Assembly: GCA_900545535.1 (NCBI GenBank)
Contig: UQZN01000032.1
Span: 1-11,446, forward strand
From: an uncultured Phascolarctobacterium sp.
GTDB lineage: Bacteria > Bacillota > Negativicutes > Acidaminococcales > Acidaminococcaceae
DNA: 11,446 nt
Reading direction: 5' to 3'
A program made the translations under genes and the position numbers. The stretch's first letter is position 1; every line of letters begins with the position of its first letter. The notes below the pieces were generated by a model. The model did not search any database. It was not told where the DNA came from and saw nothing but the letters and a program-made list of their open reading frames with translations. Below, in pieces: positions 1-6,318 of the stretch.

Positions 1-9
1 TTAACACAA

Positions 10-43
10 AAAGATGGTAGACACTTTTGTGTCTACCATCTTT
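10..43. terminator. Long perfect hairpin, probable (bidirectional) terminator of an upstream unit
   Basis: A 15-bp perfect inverted repeat (10-24 pairs with 29-43) encloses a TTTT loop. On the + strand it is followed by only TTTATA. Read on the - strand it runs into a better T-rich tail (complement of 4-11). It could therefore end a + strand gene left of the window or a convergent transcript. It separates whatever lies upstream from the biotin promoter. The gene it serves is not in the window. Confidence 0.75.
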
Positions 44-80
44 ATACCACTTCATTTATGCAGCGGTGTCTTTTGATTTT

Positions 81-146
81 CAGTTAACTATATATGGTTA
101 ACTGGTTGACTTAAAAACGTTAACGATATATAATTTGATTGTTAAC
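81..146 (+). promoter_or_regulatory. Probable BirA operator array over the biotin promoter
   Basis: Four copies of GTTAAC lie at 83-88, 97-102, 119-124 and 141-146. The last three are spaced 22 bases start to start, which matches the two arms of known BirA operators (GTTAAC-like arms about 22-23 apart). One sits just upstream of the -35, one in the promoter spacer and one at the predicted start site, so bound BirA-biotinyl-AMP would block RNA polymerase. The first two also form a separate perfect inverted repeat, CAGTTAAC-N8-GTTAACTG (81-88/97-104). The match to BirA rests on family knowledge and gene context. The flanking bases do not fit a textbook operator perfectly. Confidence 0.75.
106..134 (+). 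promoter_or_regulatory. Sigma-A-type promoter of the biotin operon
   Basis: The -35 element is TTGACT (106-111) and the -10 element is a perfect TATAAT (129-134), with an ideal 17-base spacer. Transcription should begin near 141, giving a leader of roughly 43 bases before bioB. No riboswitch-sized leader is present, so control is probably transcriptional through the overlapping GTTAAC sites. Confidence 0.85.
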
Positions 147-183
147 TAAAAATACATCAGTGGTTTACGAAGGAGCTGGAGAA

Positions 184-1173
184 ATGGAAAATTTGATTAT
201 AAGTCTGGCAGACAAAGTTCTTCAAGGTGATGCAATTACGCGTCAGGAAGCTGAACAGCTCATTGCAGTCAGTGACGACGATACGATGTTGCTTTTGGCG
301 ATGGCGGATAAAATCAGGCAAAAGTTTACAGGCAACGCTGTAGACTGCTGTGCTATCATCAATGGCCGCAGCGGCCGTTGTCCTGAAAACTGCAGATTTT
401 GTGCTCAGTCAGCCCATTATGATACTGGCGTTGAAGAATATCCCTTGCTGGCTGAAGATGAGATCGTAGCCGCGGCTAAAAAAGCTAAAGCTGCCGGTGC
501 GGTAAGGTTTTCTATTGTTACCAGTGGGCGGGGACAAAGTAAAACAGATGATTTTGAGAATATTTGTAAAACGCTTATTCGTATCAAGCGGGAAGTAGGC
601 ATAGAAATTTGTGCTTCTTTGGGAATCTTAACAGAAGCGCAGGCAGTTGCCTTAAAGAAAATAGGCGTCACCAGATATCATTCCAATATTGAAACAGCAC
701 CCAGTCATTTTCCGGATATCTGCAGCACTCATACCTATGAAGATAAAATGTTTACGATCCGTAATGCCCAGAAAGCAGGCTTAAGAGTTTGCAGCGGCGG
801 TATTTTTGGACTTAATGAAACTGCACAGCAGCGTGTAGAAATGGCTTTTGAATTAAAAAGACTTGGTATAGATTCAGTACCGCTTAATTTACTTACGCCT
901 ATACCGGGTACTCCTTTTGCTGATAATAAGGCTCTGTCTCCTTTAGAAGTTTTACGTGCGTATGCGGTATTCCGTTTTATTCTGCCTAACGCACTCATCA
1001 GGACTGCCGGCGGCAGAGAAGTGAATCTGCGTGATTTGCAGGCGCTGGCGCTTAACGGCGGTCTTAACGGTATCATGATAGGCGGTTATCTGACTACTGG
1101 CGGCCGCAGTACGGAGGCCGATAAGCAGATGCTTAAAGATTTGGGACGGACAGTGACCGTTCCGGCATTGTAA
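184..1173 (+). CDS. bioB: Biotin synthase BioB (radical SAM)
   Basis: BioB inserts sulfur into dethiobiotin, the last step of biotin synthesis, in the cytoplasm. The 329-residue product has the radical SAM CxxxCxxC motif at C66, C70 and C73 (CPENCRFC) and the family signatures YHSNIET (165-171), VCSGGIFGL (202-210) and IRTAGGRE (272-279). The ATG at 184 is chosen because AGGAG (171-175) lies 8 bases upstream and the TTG at 139 precedes the predicted transcription start. By hand alignment to E. coli BioB, the auxiliary-cluster ligands C128, C188 and R260 correspond to C143, C203 and R273. The position of C97 is a serine (S110, in RFSIVTSG), and there are extra cysteines at C55, C56 and C180. 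This suggests the auxiliary cluster differs from the classic [2Fe-2S] form. The biotin synthase assignment is secure. The cluster type is inferred. Confidence 0.96.
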   Translation: MENLIISLADKVLQGDAITRQEAEQLIAVSDDDTMLLLAMADKIRQKFTGNAVDCCAIINGRSGRCPENCRFCAQSAHYDTGVEEYPLLAEDEIVAAAKKAKAAGAVRFSIVTSGRGQSKTDDFENICKTLIRIKREVGIEICASLGILTEAQAVALKKIGVTRYHSNIETAPSHFPDICSTHTYEDKMFTIRNAQKAGLRVCSGGIFGLNETAQQRVEMAFELKRLGIDSVPLNLLTPIPGTPFADNKALSPLEVLRAYAVFRFILPNALIRTAGGREVNLRDLQALALNGGLNGIMIGGYLTTGGRSTEADKQMLKDLGRTVTVPAL

Positions 1174-1191
1174 GTCCGGGAAGGTGAGAAG

Positions 1192-1953
1192 ATGCTTTAC
1201 AGTGTCAAAATGCGTTCTGCTCAGGGCGGTCCTCATGAAAAAGGCGGCCGCCATATTTCAGGGGCCGAACGTATCTTAAGTGAAGAAAAAATAGAACAGA
1301 CGATCATCGCAATGCTGCACCGGGCCCAGGAACATCAGCGCGGAACAGCTGATTTTGTCAGCTTAAAGGTAGAAGCAGTAAAGCCTGCTGATATTTTTTA
1401 TCGGCCCTTACTGCCACTGTCAAGTTGCACGGCGGAGACTGTCGAGGAGGGACGGGCGGCAGCGCTGTCGGAACTGATCAAAGCAGGAGTGAGTGCCGCC
1501 GCTGCTGCTGCAGGAATCGCGCAAATAACCGGTTTACAGGACAGTATGCGGGGAGCAATGCTTTTAGATGCTGTTACGGGGCGGAGAGTAGATGGTTTAG
1601 GTGCTCGTGGTGTACGGGTCAGCAAAATGGATTGTGACAATGCAGGGCGATATGAGGCCAAGCTGGTAGAAAAAGGACTTTTGGGTGATCATGTACGTGA
1701 AGCATTAGTACTGGCTTCTAAAGTTGCCAGTGCCGCAGGTATTGTTGCCGAATTATGCTGGTCGGATGATCCGGAATATGTGACCGGATATGTGGCATCA
1801 CCCAAATATGGTTACAGGCGTATTCCCATAATGAAAGACTATGGGAATCCTGTCGGCGGCAGAGTTTTTTTTACAGAGCCGGAGGCTGACCTACAGAAGC
1901 TAATTGCCTATTTGCAGGATCAGGTAGTACTGATTAGACCGGAGGAAGGATAA
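1192..1953 (+). CDS. bioW: 6-carboxyhexanoate-CoA ligase (pimeloyl-CoA synthetase) BioW
   Basis: BioW activates free pimelate with ATP and CoA to pimeloyl-CoA, the acyl substrate of BioF. The 253-residue protein is close to the roughly 250-260 of the family. It opens with the hallmark segment YSVKMRSAQGGPHEKGG, followed by HISGAERIL, and carries the conserved C-terminal run around CDNAGRYEAKL and PKYGYRRIP. The ATG at 1192 follows an AAGGTGAG ribosome site (1181-1188), and the gap after bioB is only 18 bases, so the two are co-transcribed. BioW implies that free pimelate is the precursor, as in Bacillus subtilis. No bioI, bioC or bioH homologue is in the window. Confident by motif and context. 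Confidence 0.95.
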   Translation: MLYSVKMRSAQGGPHEKGGRHISGAERILSEEKIEQTIIAMLHRAQEHQRGTADFVSLKVEAVKPADIFYRPLLPLSSCTAETVEEGRAAALSELIKAGVSAAAAAAGIAQITGLQDSMRGAMLLDAVTGRRVDGLGARGVRVSKMDCDNAGRYEAKLVEKGLLGDHVREALVLASKVASAAGIVAELCWSDDPEYVTGYVASPKYGYRRIPIMKDYGNPVGGRVFFTEPEADLQKLIAYLQDQVVLIRPEEG

Positions 1954-1954
1954 A

Positions 1955-3148
1955 ATGCTGGAAACGAGGATCGCAGAAGAATTGGCCTGCATCAGGCAGG
2001 CGGGACTGGAACGCAGCATTATGGATCTGCATTTTGTAAATCCTGTTCAGGCTCGGGATCAGGCCGGGAAAACTTATCTGGTACTGGCCAGTAACAATTA
2101 TCTTGGTTTGACTCATGCCCGGGAAGTGATCGAGTCAGCCCGGGCAGCTGTTTTTAAATTTGGTACAGGGTCCAGTGGTTCACGGTTGACTACGGGAGGG
2201 ACCTTTGCGGCAGGAGAACTGGAAAAAAGGCTGGCGGATTTTAAACACAGCGAAAGTGCTTTGGTGTTTAATACAGGCTATATGACTAATTTAGGCGTTT
2301 TATACGGCCTGCTCAAACCCGGTGACGTTGTTTTCAGTGACGAACTTAACCACGCCAGTATTATTGACGGCTGCCGCATCAGCCGCTGCCGGGTAGTTGT
2401 ATATAAGCATAATGACATGAAAGATCTGCGGCGGCTTTTAGAGACAGAAAAGGTTATTGGACAGCGGTTCATCGTTACGGACGGAGTTTTCAGTATGGAT
2501 GGCGATATTGCTGACCTGCCTGCTTTAGCCGTCTTAAAAAAACGCTTCGATGCCTACCTTATCGTTGACGATGCTCACGGAGTAGGCGTAATTGGCAGTG
2601 ACGGCAGTGGAACGGCGGCTCATTACGATATGCCCGGTATAATAGATCTGCAGGTGGGGACCTTGAGTAAAGCACTGGCGGCAGAAGGCGGCTATGTGAC
2701 CGGCAAAAAAATATTTATTGACTATCTTATCAATAAATCGCGTCCGTTTATTTTTTCAACAGCATTGGCTCCGGCTACTTTAGCTGCGGCAAATGCGGCG
2801 CTGCGCCTTTTGCAAACTCAACCGCAAAAATATCTTGGTTCCTTATGGGCAAATACCAAACTGATGCGCCGCCTTTTAAAGGACGGCGGCCTGCAGGTAG
2901 TTGAAGGCACTACGCCGATAATACCGGTGTTGATAGGGGAAGCGGAACTGACGATGCGGTTTGCTGATAAGCTGAGAGGCAAAGGCATTTTAGTATCAGG
3001 CATTCGTCCGCCTACAGTACCGCAGGGTGAAAGCCGTTTGCGGATAACGGTCACGGCGGCCCATAGTGAAGAACAGTTACGCCAGGCGGCACAAATAATT
3101 ACTGCGCTTTGGCAGGAACTAAGACAGGATGAAAAGAAAGAAGGCTGA
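1955..3148 (+). CDS. bioF: 8-amino-7-oxononanoate synthase BioF
   Basis: This PLP enzyme condenses pimeloyl-CoA with L-alanine to 8-amino-7-oxononanoate, CoA and CO2. The 397-residue protein has the alpha-oxoamine synthase layout. ASNNYLGL (45-52) is followed by GTGSSGSRLTTG (70-81), DELNHAS (129-135, with H133 stacking on PLP), VTDGVFSMDGD (174-184) and DDAHGVG (205-211). The Schiff-base lysine is K239 in GTLSKALAAEGG. The ATG follows the bioW stop by one base, with GGAGG (1941-1945) inside the end of bioW, which indicates translational coupling. Close relatives (Kbl, glycine C-acetyltransferase) share these motifs. The neighbours bioW and bioD settle the assignment as BioF. Confidence 0.95.
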   Translation: MLETRIAEELACIRQAGLERSIMDLHFVNPVQARDQAGKTYLVLASNNYLGLTHAREVIESARAAVFKFGTGSSGSRLTTGGTFAAGELEKRLADFKHSESALVFNTGYMTNLGVLYGLLKPGDVVFSDELNHASIIDGCRISRCRVVVYKHNDMKDLRRLLETEKVIGQRFIVTDGVFSMDGDIADLPALAVLKKRFDAYLIVDDAHGVGVIGSDGSGTAAHYDMPGIIDLQVGTLSKALAAEGGYVTGKKIFIDYLINKSRPFIFSTALAPATLAAANAALRLLQTQPQKYLGSLWANTKLMRRLLKDGGLQVVEGTTPIIPVLIGEAELTMRFADKLRGKGILVSGIRPPTVPQGESRLRITVTAAHSEEQLRQAAQIITALWQELRQDEKKEG

Positions 3149-3152
3149 ATAA

Positions 3153-3890
3153 ATGTTAGGAATAGGCGTTACGGCAACGGATACTGAAATAGGTAAAACT
3201 GTAGTAAGCGGTGCGCTGGCGGCAGCGATGCAGTATCGAGGCTATAAGACAGGCGTTTACAAACCGGCTGCTTCGGGGTGCGTCAATAACAGTGCAGGAA
3301 AATTGATTTCCACAGATGCGGAATTTTTACTGCATTGTGCGGGGTTGCAAATGGAAGAACATGATAAAGTCGTACCCTATGTACTGAAGGCTGCTTTGGC
3401 CCCGGCAGAAGCCAGCCGTCTTGCCGGCGTAAAAATAGAACCGCGGGTAATGCTGGCAGGAGCCAGACAGATGCTTTCCAATCATCAAATCAGTATTGTT
3501 GAAGGCGTAGGTGGTATTTCAGCGCCTTTGACAGAAGATTATCTGGTCAAAGATTTTTTCAGGGATCTGCAGTTGCCTTTGGTGATAGTTGTCAAAGCAG
3601 TACTTGGCAATGTCAATCATGCTGTGCTGACAGCCGAATATGCCAGGGTACACGGTCTGCAAGTACTGGGTCTGATAGTTAACGGCTGGGATGAAAAAAC
3701 TGCCGGCAGTTTAGAAACGAGTAATCTTTATTATTATGAAAAATTAACGGGGCTGCCGATTTTAGGGAAACTGCCGTTACTGCCGCAGGAACTGCTGCAA
3801 GAATTTAACAGTCAGGCGTTAGCTGAAATTACGGAAGCTAATATTAATGTTGATAAAATATTGTCATTGGCCGGAGGTGTTGTAGAATGA
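3153..3890 (+). CDS. bioD: Dethiobiotin synthetase BioD
   Basis: BioD carboxylates 7,8-diaminononanoate with CO2 and ATP, closing the ureido ring to give dethiobiotin. The 245-residue protein begins with the P-loop VTATDTEIGKT, with K15 and T16 at the phosphate site. The usual TGTDT is TATDT here, with an alanine for glycine at residue 8. Further family motifs are YKPAASG (36-42, with catalytic-type K37) and VEGVGGISAPL, the segment that aligns with VEGAGG in other BioD proteins. It starts four bases after the bioF stop and overlaps bioA by four bases (ATGA). Length and motifs are ordinary for the family. Confidence 0.94.
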   Translation: MLGIGVTATDTEIGKTVVSGALAAAMQYRGYKTGVYKPAASGCVNNSAGKLISTDAEFLLHCAGLQMEEHDKVVPYVLKAALAPAEASRLAGVKIEPRVMLAGARQMLSNHQISIVEGVGGISAPLTEDYLVKDFFRDLQLPLVIVVKAVLGNVNHAVLTAEYARVHGLQVLGLIVNGWDEKTAGSLETSNLYYYEKLTGLPILGKLPLLPQELLQEFNSQALAEITEANINVDKILSLAGGVVE

Positions 3891-5281
3891 ATCAATGGGA
3901 AGCTATGGATAAAGAATATGTATGGCATCCGTTTACGCAGATGCAGGGCTGGAACGAAAACAAACAGTTGGTGATAGATCGTGGCGAAGGCGTCATGCTG
4001 TATGACACCGAAGGAAAGGCTTACTATGACGGTATTTCCAGTCTCTGGGTCAATATCCATGGACATCGGCGTCGGGAGATAGACGAAGCTGTCAAAAAGC
4101 AGCTTGATAAAATAGCTCATTCCACTTTACTTGGCCTGATCAATAAGCCGTCTGCCGAACTGGCGCAAAAACTGGTCGAGGTAACACCGGACGGACTGAA
4201 CAAAGTCTTTTATTCAGATGATGGTTCTACTGCCGTGGAAGCGGCTGTAAAAATAGCGTTCCAGTACTGGCAGCACAAAGGCCGGCCGGAAAAACAGCAA
4301 TTTATCAATCTGGGCGATTCTTACCATGGCGATACAGTAGGCGCGGTCAGCGTTGGTAATATAGACGTTTTTCATAAAGTTTATAAACCTCTGCTGTTCA
4401 ATACTAAAAAAATGACCTGTCCGTCGTTTTATCACAGTAAAATTGCAGGGGTCGATACCGAGGCTGATTTTTTAGATTTTTTGCTGAGCGAACTGGAAGA
4501 ATATTTAAAAGCCAACAGCGGGAAAGTCGCGGCAATGATCATCGAACCTTTGGTGCAGGCAGCGGCAGGAATGCTGATGCAGCCTAAGGGATATATTAAA
4601 GGCGTGCGCGAGCTGACCAGAAAATATGATGTGCTGCTGATAGTTGATGAGGTGGCAACTGGTTTTGGCCGTACAGGAAAACTGTTTGCCTGTGAGAATG
4701 AAGGGGTCTGTCCGGATATGATGTGCTTGTCTAAAGGTATTACCGCGGGTTATATGGCTTTGGGAGCAACAATGACGACAGATGAGATCTATAATGCTTT
4801 TTTAGGAGAAGCTTCTGATTATAAAACTTTTTACCACGGACATTCCTATACTGGTAATCCTTTAGCCTGTGCGGCCGGTGTTGCCGGGCTGGAGATATTT
4901 GAGAAAGAAAGCGTTATTGAAAACCTGCCGCCGAAAATGGCCGTGATCGCTGAACATATGCAGACGATGAATAGTATGAAATATGTTGGTAACGCACGGC
5001 AATGCGGTATGCTTGCCGGTATTGAATTGATGCGGGATAAGGAGCTGAAAATACCGTTTGACCCCGCGCTTTTGATGGCCGGCGGCATTTGCCAGACTGC
5101 CCGGAAATATGGGCTGATCGTCAGAAATATTGGTGATGTTATTATTTTTATGCCGCCGCTGGCAAGTACAGCGCAGCAGATCGAAACAATGCTGGCTCTG
5201 CTGGAACAGGCTATGCAGGAAGTTTTTGAGAAAATTGATCAGCATAGCGATGTTAAGTTTTCTGATCCCTGTGCATTTTGA
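3887..5281 (+). CDS. bioA: 7,8-diaminononanoate aminotransferase, BioK-like BioA
   Basis: This PLP-dependent class III aminotransferase converts KAPA to DAPA. The 464-residue protein has WHPFTQM (13-19), YYDGISSLWVNIHGH, IVDEVATGFGRTGK and the PLP lysine in CLSKGITAGY. It overlaps bioD by ATGA, with GGAGGTG (3873-3879) upstream, so translation is probably coupled. It resembles B. subtilis BioK (KIAHSTLLG, QYW, PEKQ, YHGDT-GAVSVG and FHGHSYTGN blocks) more than E. coli BioA. The E. coli Tyr17 position is phenylalanine here (F16, HPF rather than HPY). In BioK a phenylalanine there has been associated with lysine instead of SAM as amino donor, so lysine use is an inference. It is the last gene of the operon. 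The short C-terminal tail ending in DPCAF is not a motif I recognise. Confidence 0.94.
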   Translation: MNQWEAMDKEYVWHPFTQMQGWNENKQLVIDRGEGVMLYDTEGKAYYDGISSLWVNIHGHRRREIDEAVKKQLDKIAHSTLLGLINKPSAELAQKLVEVTPDGLNKVFYSDDGSTAVEAAVKIAFQYWQHKGRPEKQQFINLGDSYHGDTVGAVSVGNIDVFHKVYKPLLFNTKKMTCPSFYHSKIAGVDTEADFLDFLLSELEEYLKANSGKVAAMIIEPLVQAAAGMLMQPKGYIKGVRELTRKYDVLLIVDEVATGFGRTGKLFACENEGVCPDMMCLSKGITAGYMALGATMTTDEIYNAFLGEASDYKTFYHGHSYTGNPLACAAGVAGLEIFEKESVIENLPPKMAVIAEHMQTMNSMKYVGNARQCGMLAGIELMRDKELKIPFDPALLMAGGICQTARKYGLIVRNIGDVIIFMPPLASTAQQIETMLALLEQAMQEVFEKIDQHSDVKFSDPCAF

Positions 5282-5286
5282 ATTTA

Positions 5287-5311
5287 GGCGCCCTGAAAGG
5301 GGCGTCTTTTT
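5287..5311 (+). terminator. Rho-independent terminator of the biotin operon
   Basis: Stem GGCGCCC (5287-5293) pairs with GGGCGTC (5300-5306), including one G-T wobble, around a TGAAAG loop. A run of five T follows (5307-5311). It begins six bases after the bioA stop and cleanly ends the operon. Confidence 0.9.
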
Positions 5312-5377
5312 GGTTTGCGTGATATTATTTGAAAAAAGGCGGGGTATTTTCGAGCCTAGTGAGAATATAGACTCTTG

Positions 5378-5410
5378 TGGTATAATAAATCCTATAGGGT
5401 CATTTATTAT
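5378..5410 (+). promoter_or_regulatory. Extended -10 promoter of the rapZ operon with an overlapping inverted repeat
   Basis: TGGTATAAT (5378-5386) is an extended -10 element. No good -35 hexamer lies 16-18 bases upstream, as is common for extended -10 promoters. Transcription should start near 5393. A perfect 9-bp inverted repeat, ATAATAAAT (5382-5390) and ATTTATTAT (5402-5410), overlaps the -10 and start site, with the palindrome CCTATAGG (5391-5398) between its arms. It may be an operator, but I cannot name a regulator. Confidence 0.6.
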
Positions 5411-5437
5411 GGTTTTAGTATAGATGGAGGTGAGCTT

Positions 5438-6304
5438 ATGGAAGAATCAAAATTTCTGATCATTACAGGGATGTCCGGAGCCGGTAAAACGCAGGTAGTG
5501 CGGACATTGGAGGATATGAATTTTTTTTGTATCGACAATTTACCGCCGGCGCTTATTCCTAAGTTTGCCGAGTTATGCCGTCAGACACAGGCCCGCAATA
5601 CTGCCTTGGTAGTAGATGTACGCGGCGGCCGTTTTTTTGACGAGCTGATAGAGATCCTGGATGAAATGAAAGCTATGGGGCATGAATATGAATTGCTGTA
5701 TCTTGATGCTTCTGACGACAGCCTGATCCGGCGGTATAAAGAAACGCGCCGCCGTCATCCGCTTGGGCAGGGCAAAAGCCTCAGCGAAAATATTGCTGTA
5801 GAACGCGAGCGTTTGACGGAAGTGCGCAACAGAGCCACACATATCATAGATACTACAGATATGCCTACGGCAGAGCTGAAAGAAAAAATCTGGAAGCTGT
5901 ACTCTGACAATGGCGGAGCAGAACGGATGATAGTTTTAGTACAGTCTTTCGGCTTCAAGCATGGCCTGCCCTTAGACAGCGATATGGTGCTGGACGTCAG
6001 ATTTTTACCAAATCCGTTTTATGAAGAAGATTTAAAACGTTTAACTGGTAACGATCAGCCTGTTGCTGATTTTATCTGCCGCTTCCCGCAGACTTTTCAG
6101 TTTTTGAAAAAAGAAGAAGAAATGCTGGAATTTCTGCTGCCGCAGTATATTTCCGAAGGCAAAAGCCAGCTTGTGATAAGTGTAGGCTGCACCGGGGGAC
6201 AGCATCGTTCAGTATTCATAGCTAATCGGTTATATGAATTTTTGCGCACACAGGGCTACGCGGTTCAGCTTTCGCACCGTGATCTGCGGCGTAAAAATAA
6301 ATAA
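5438..6304 (+). CDS. rapZ: RNase adapter / nucleotide-binding protein RapZ (YvcJ)
   Basis: This is the RapZ/YvcJ family. In E. coli RapZ guides RNase E to the small RNA GlmZ and so tunes GlmS and amino-sugar synthesis. In B. subtilis the homologue YvcJ is a nucleotide-binding protein with NTPase activity that affects competence. The 288-residue protein starts with the Walker A motif GMSGAGKT (11-18) and has DVRGGRFF in the N-domain and RRRHPLGQG in the middle. The C-terminal domain carries VGCTGGQHRSV, the conserved family signature. The ATG at 5438 is preceded by GGAGGTG (5426-5432). An in-frame TTG at 5375 is upstream of the predicted transcription start and is rejected. It is followed by yvcK after 14 bases, as in many Bacillota. 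The RNA role is unproven in Bacillota. Confidence 0.95.
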   Translation: MEESKFLIITGMSGAGKTQVVRTLEDMNFFCIDNLPPALIPKFAELCRQTQARNTALVVDVRGGRFFDELIEILDEMKAMGHEYELLYLDASDDSLIRRYKETRRRHPLGQGKSLSENIAVERERLTEVRNRATHIIDTTDMPTAELKEKIWKLYSDNGGAERMIVLVQSFGFKHGLPLDSDMVLDVRFLPNPFYEEDLKRLTGNDQPVADFICRFPQTFQFLKKEEEMLEFLLPQYISEGKSQLVISVGCTGGQHRSVFIANRLYEFLRTQGYAVQLSHRDLRRKNK

Positions 6305-6318
6305 GAGGAGGTTCTCCT

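Noticed and set aside
139..183. Upstream TTG start extending bioB by 15 residues
   Set aside because: It precedes the predicted transcription start and has no ribosome site. The ATG at 184 has AGGAG at a good distance and family-like length.
135..183. Riboswitch before bioB
   Set aside because: The leader is only about 43 bases. The repeats overlap the promoter itself and fit a repressor operator better.
5375..5437. Upstream TTG start extending rapZ by 21 residues
   Set aside because: It lies within the promoter, before the predicted start site. The ATG at 5438 has a strong ribosome site and the Walker A motif falls at the usual distance.
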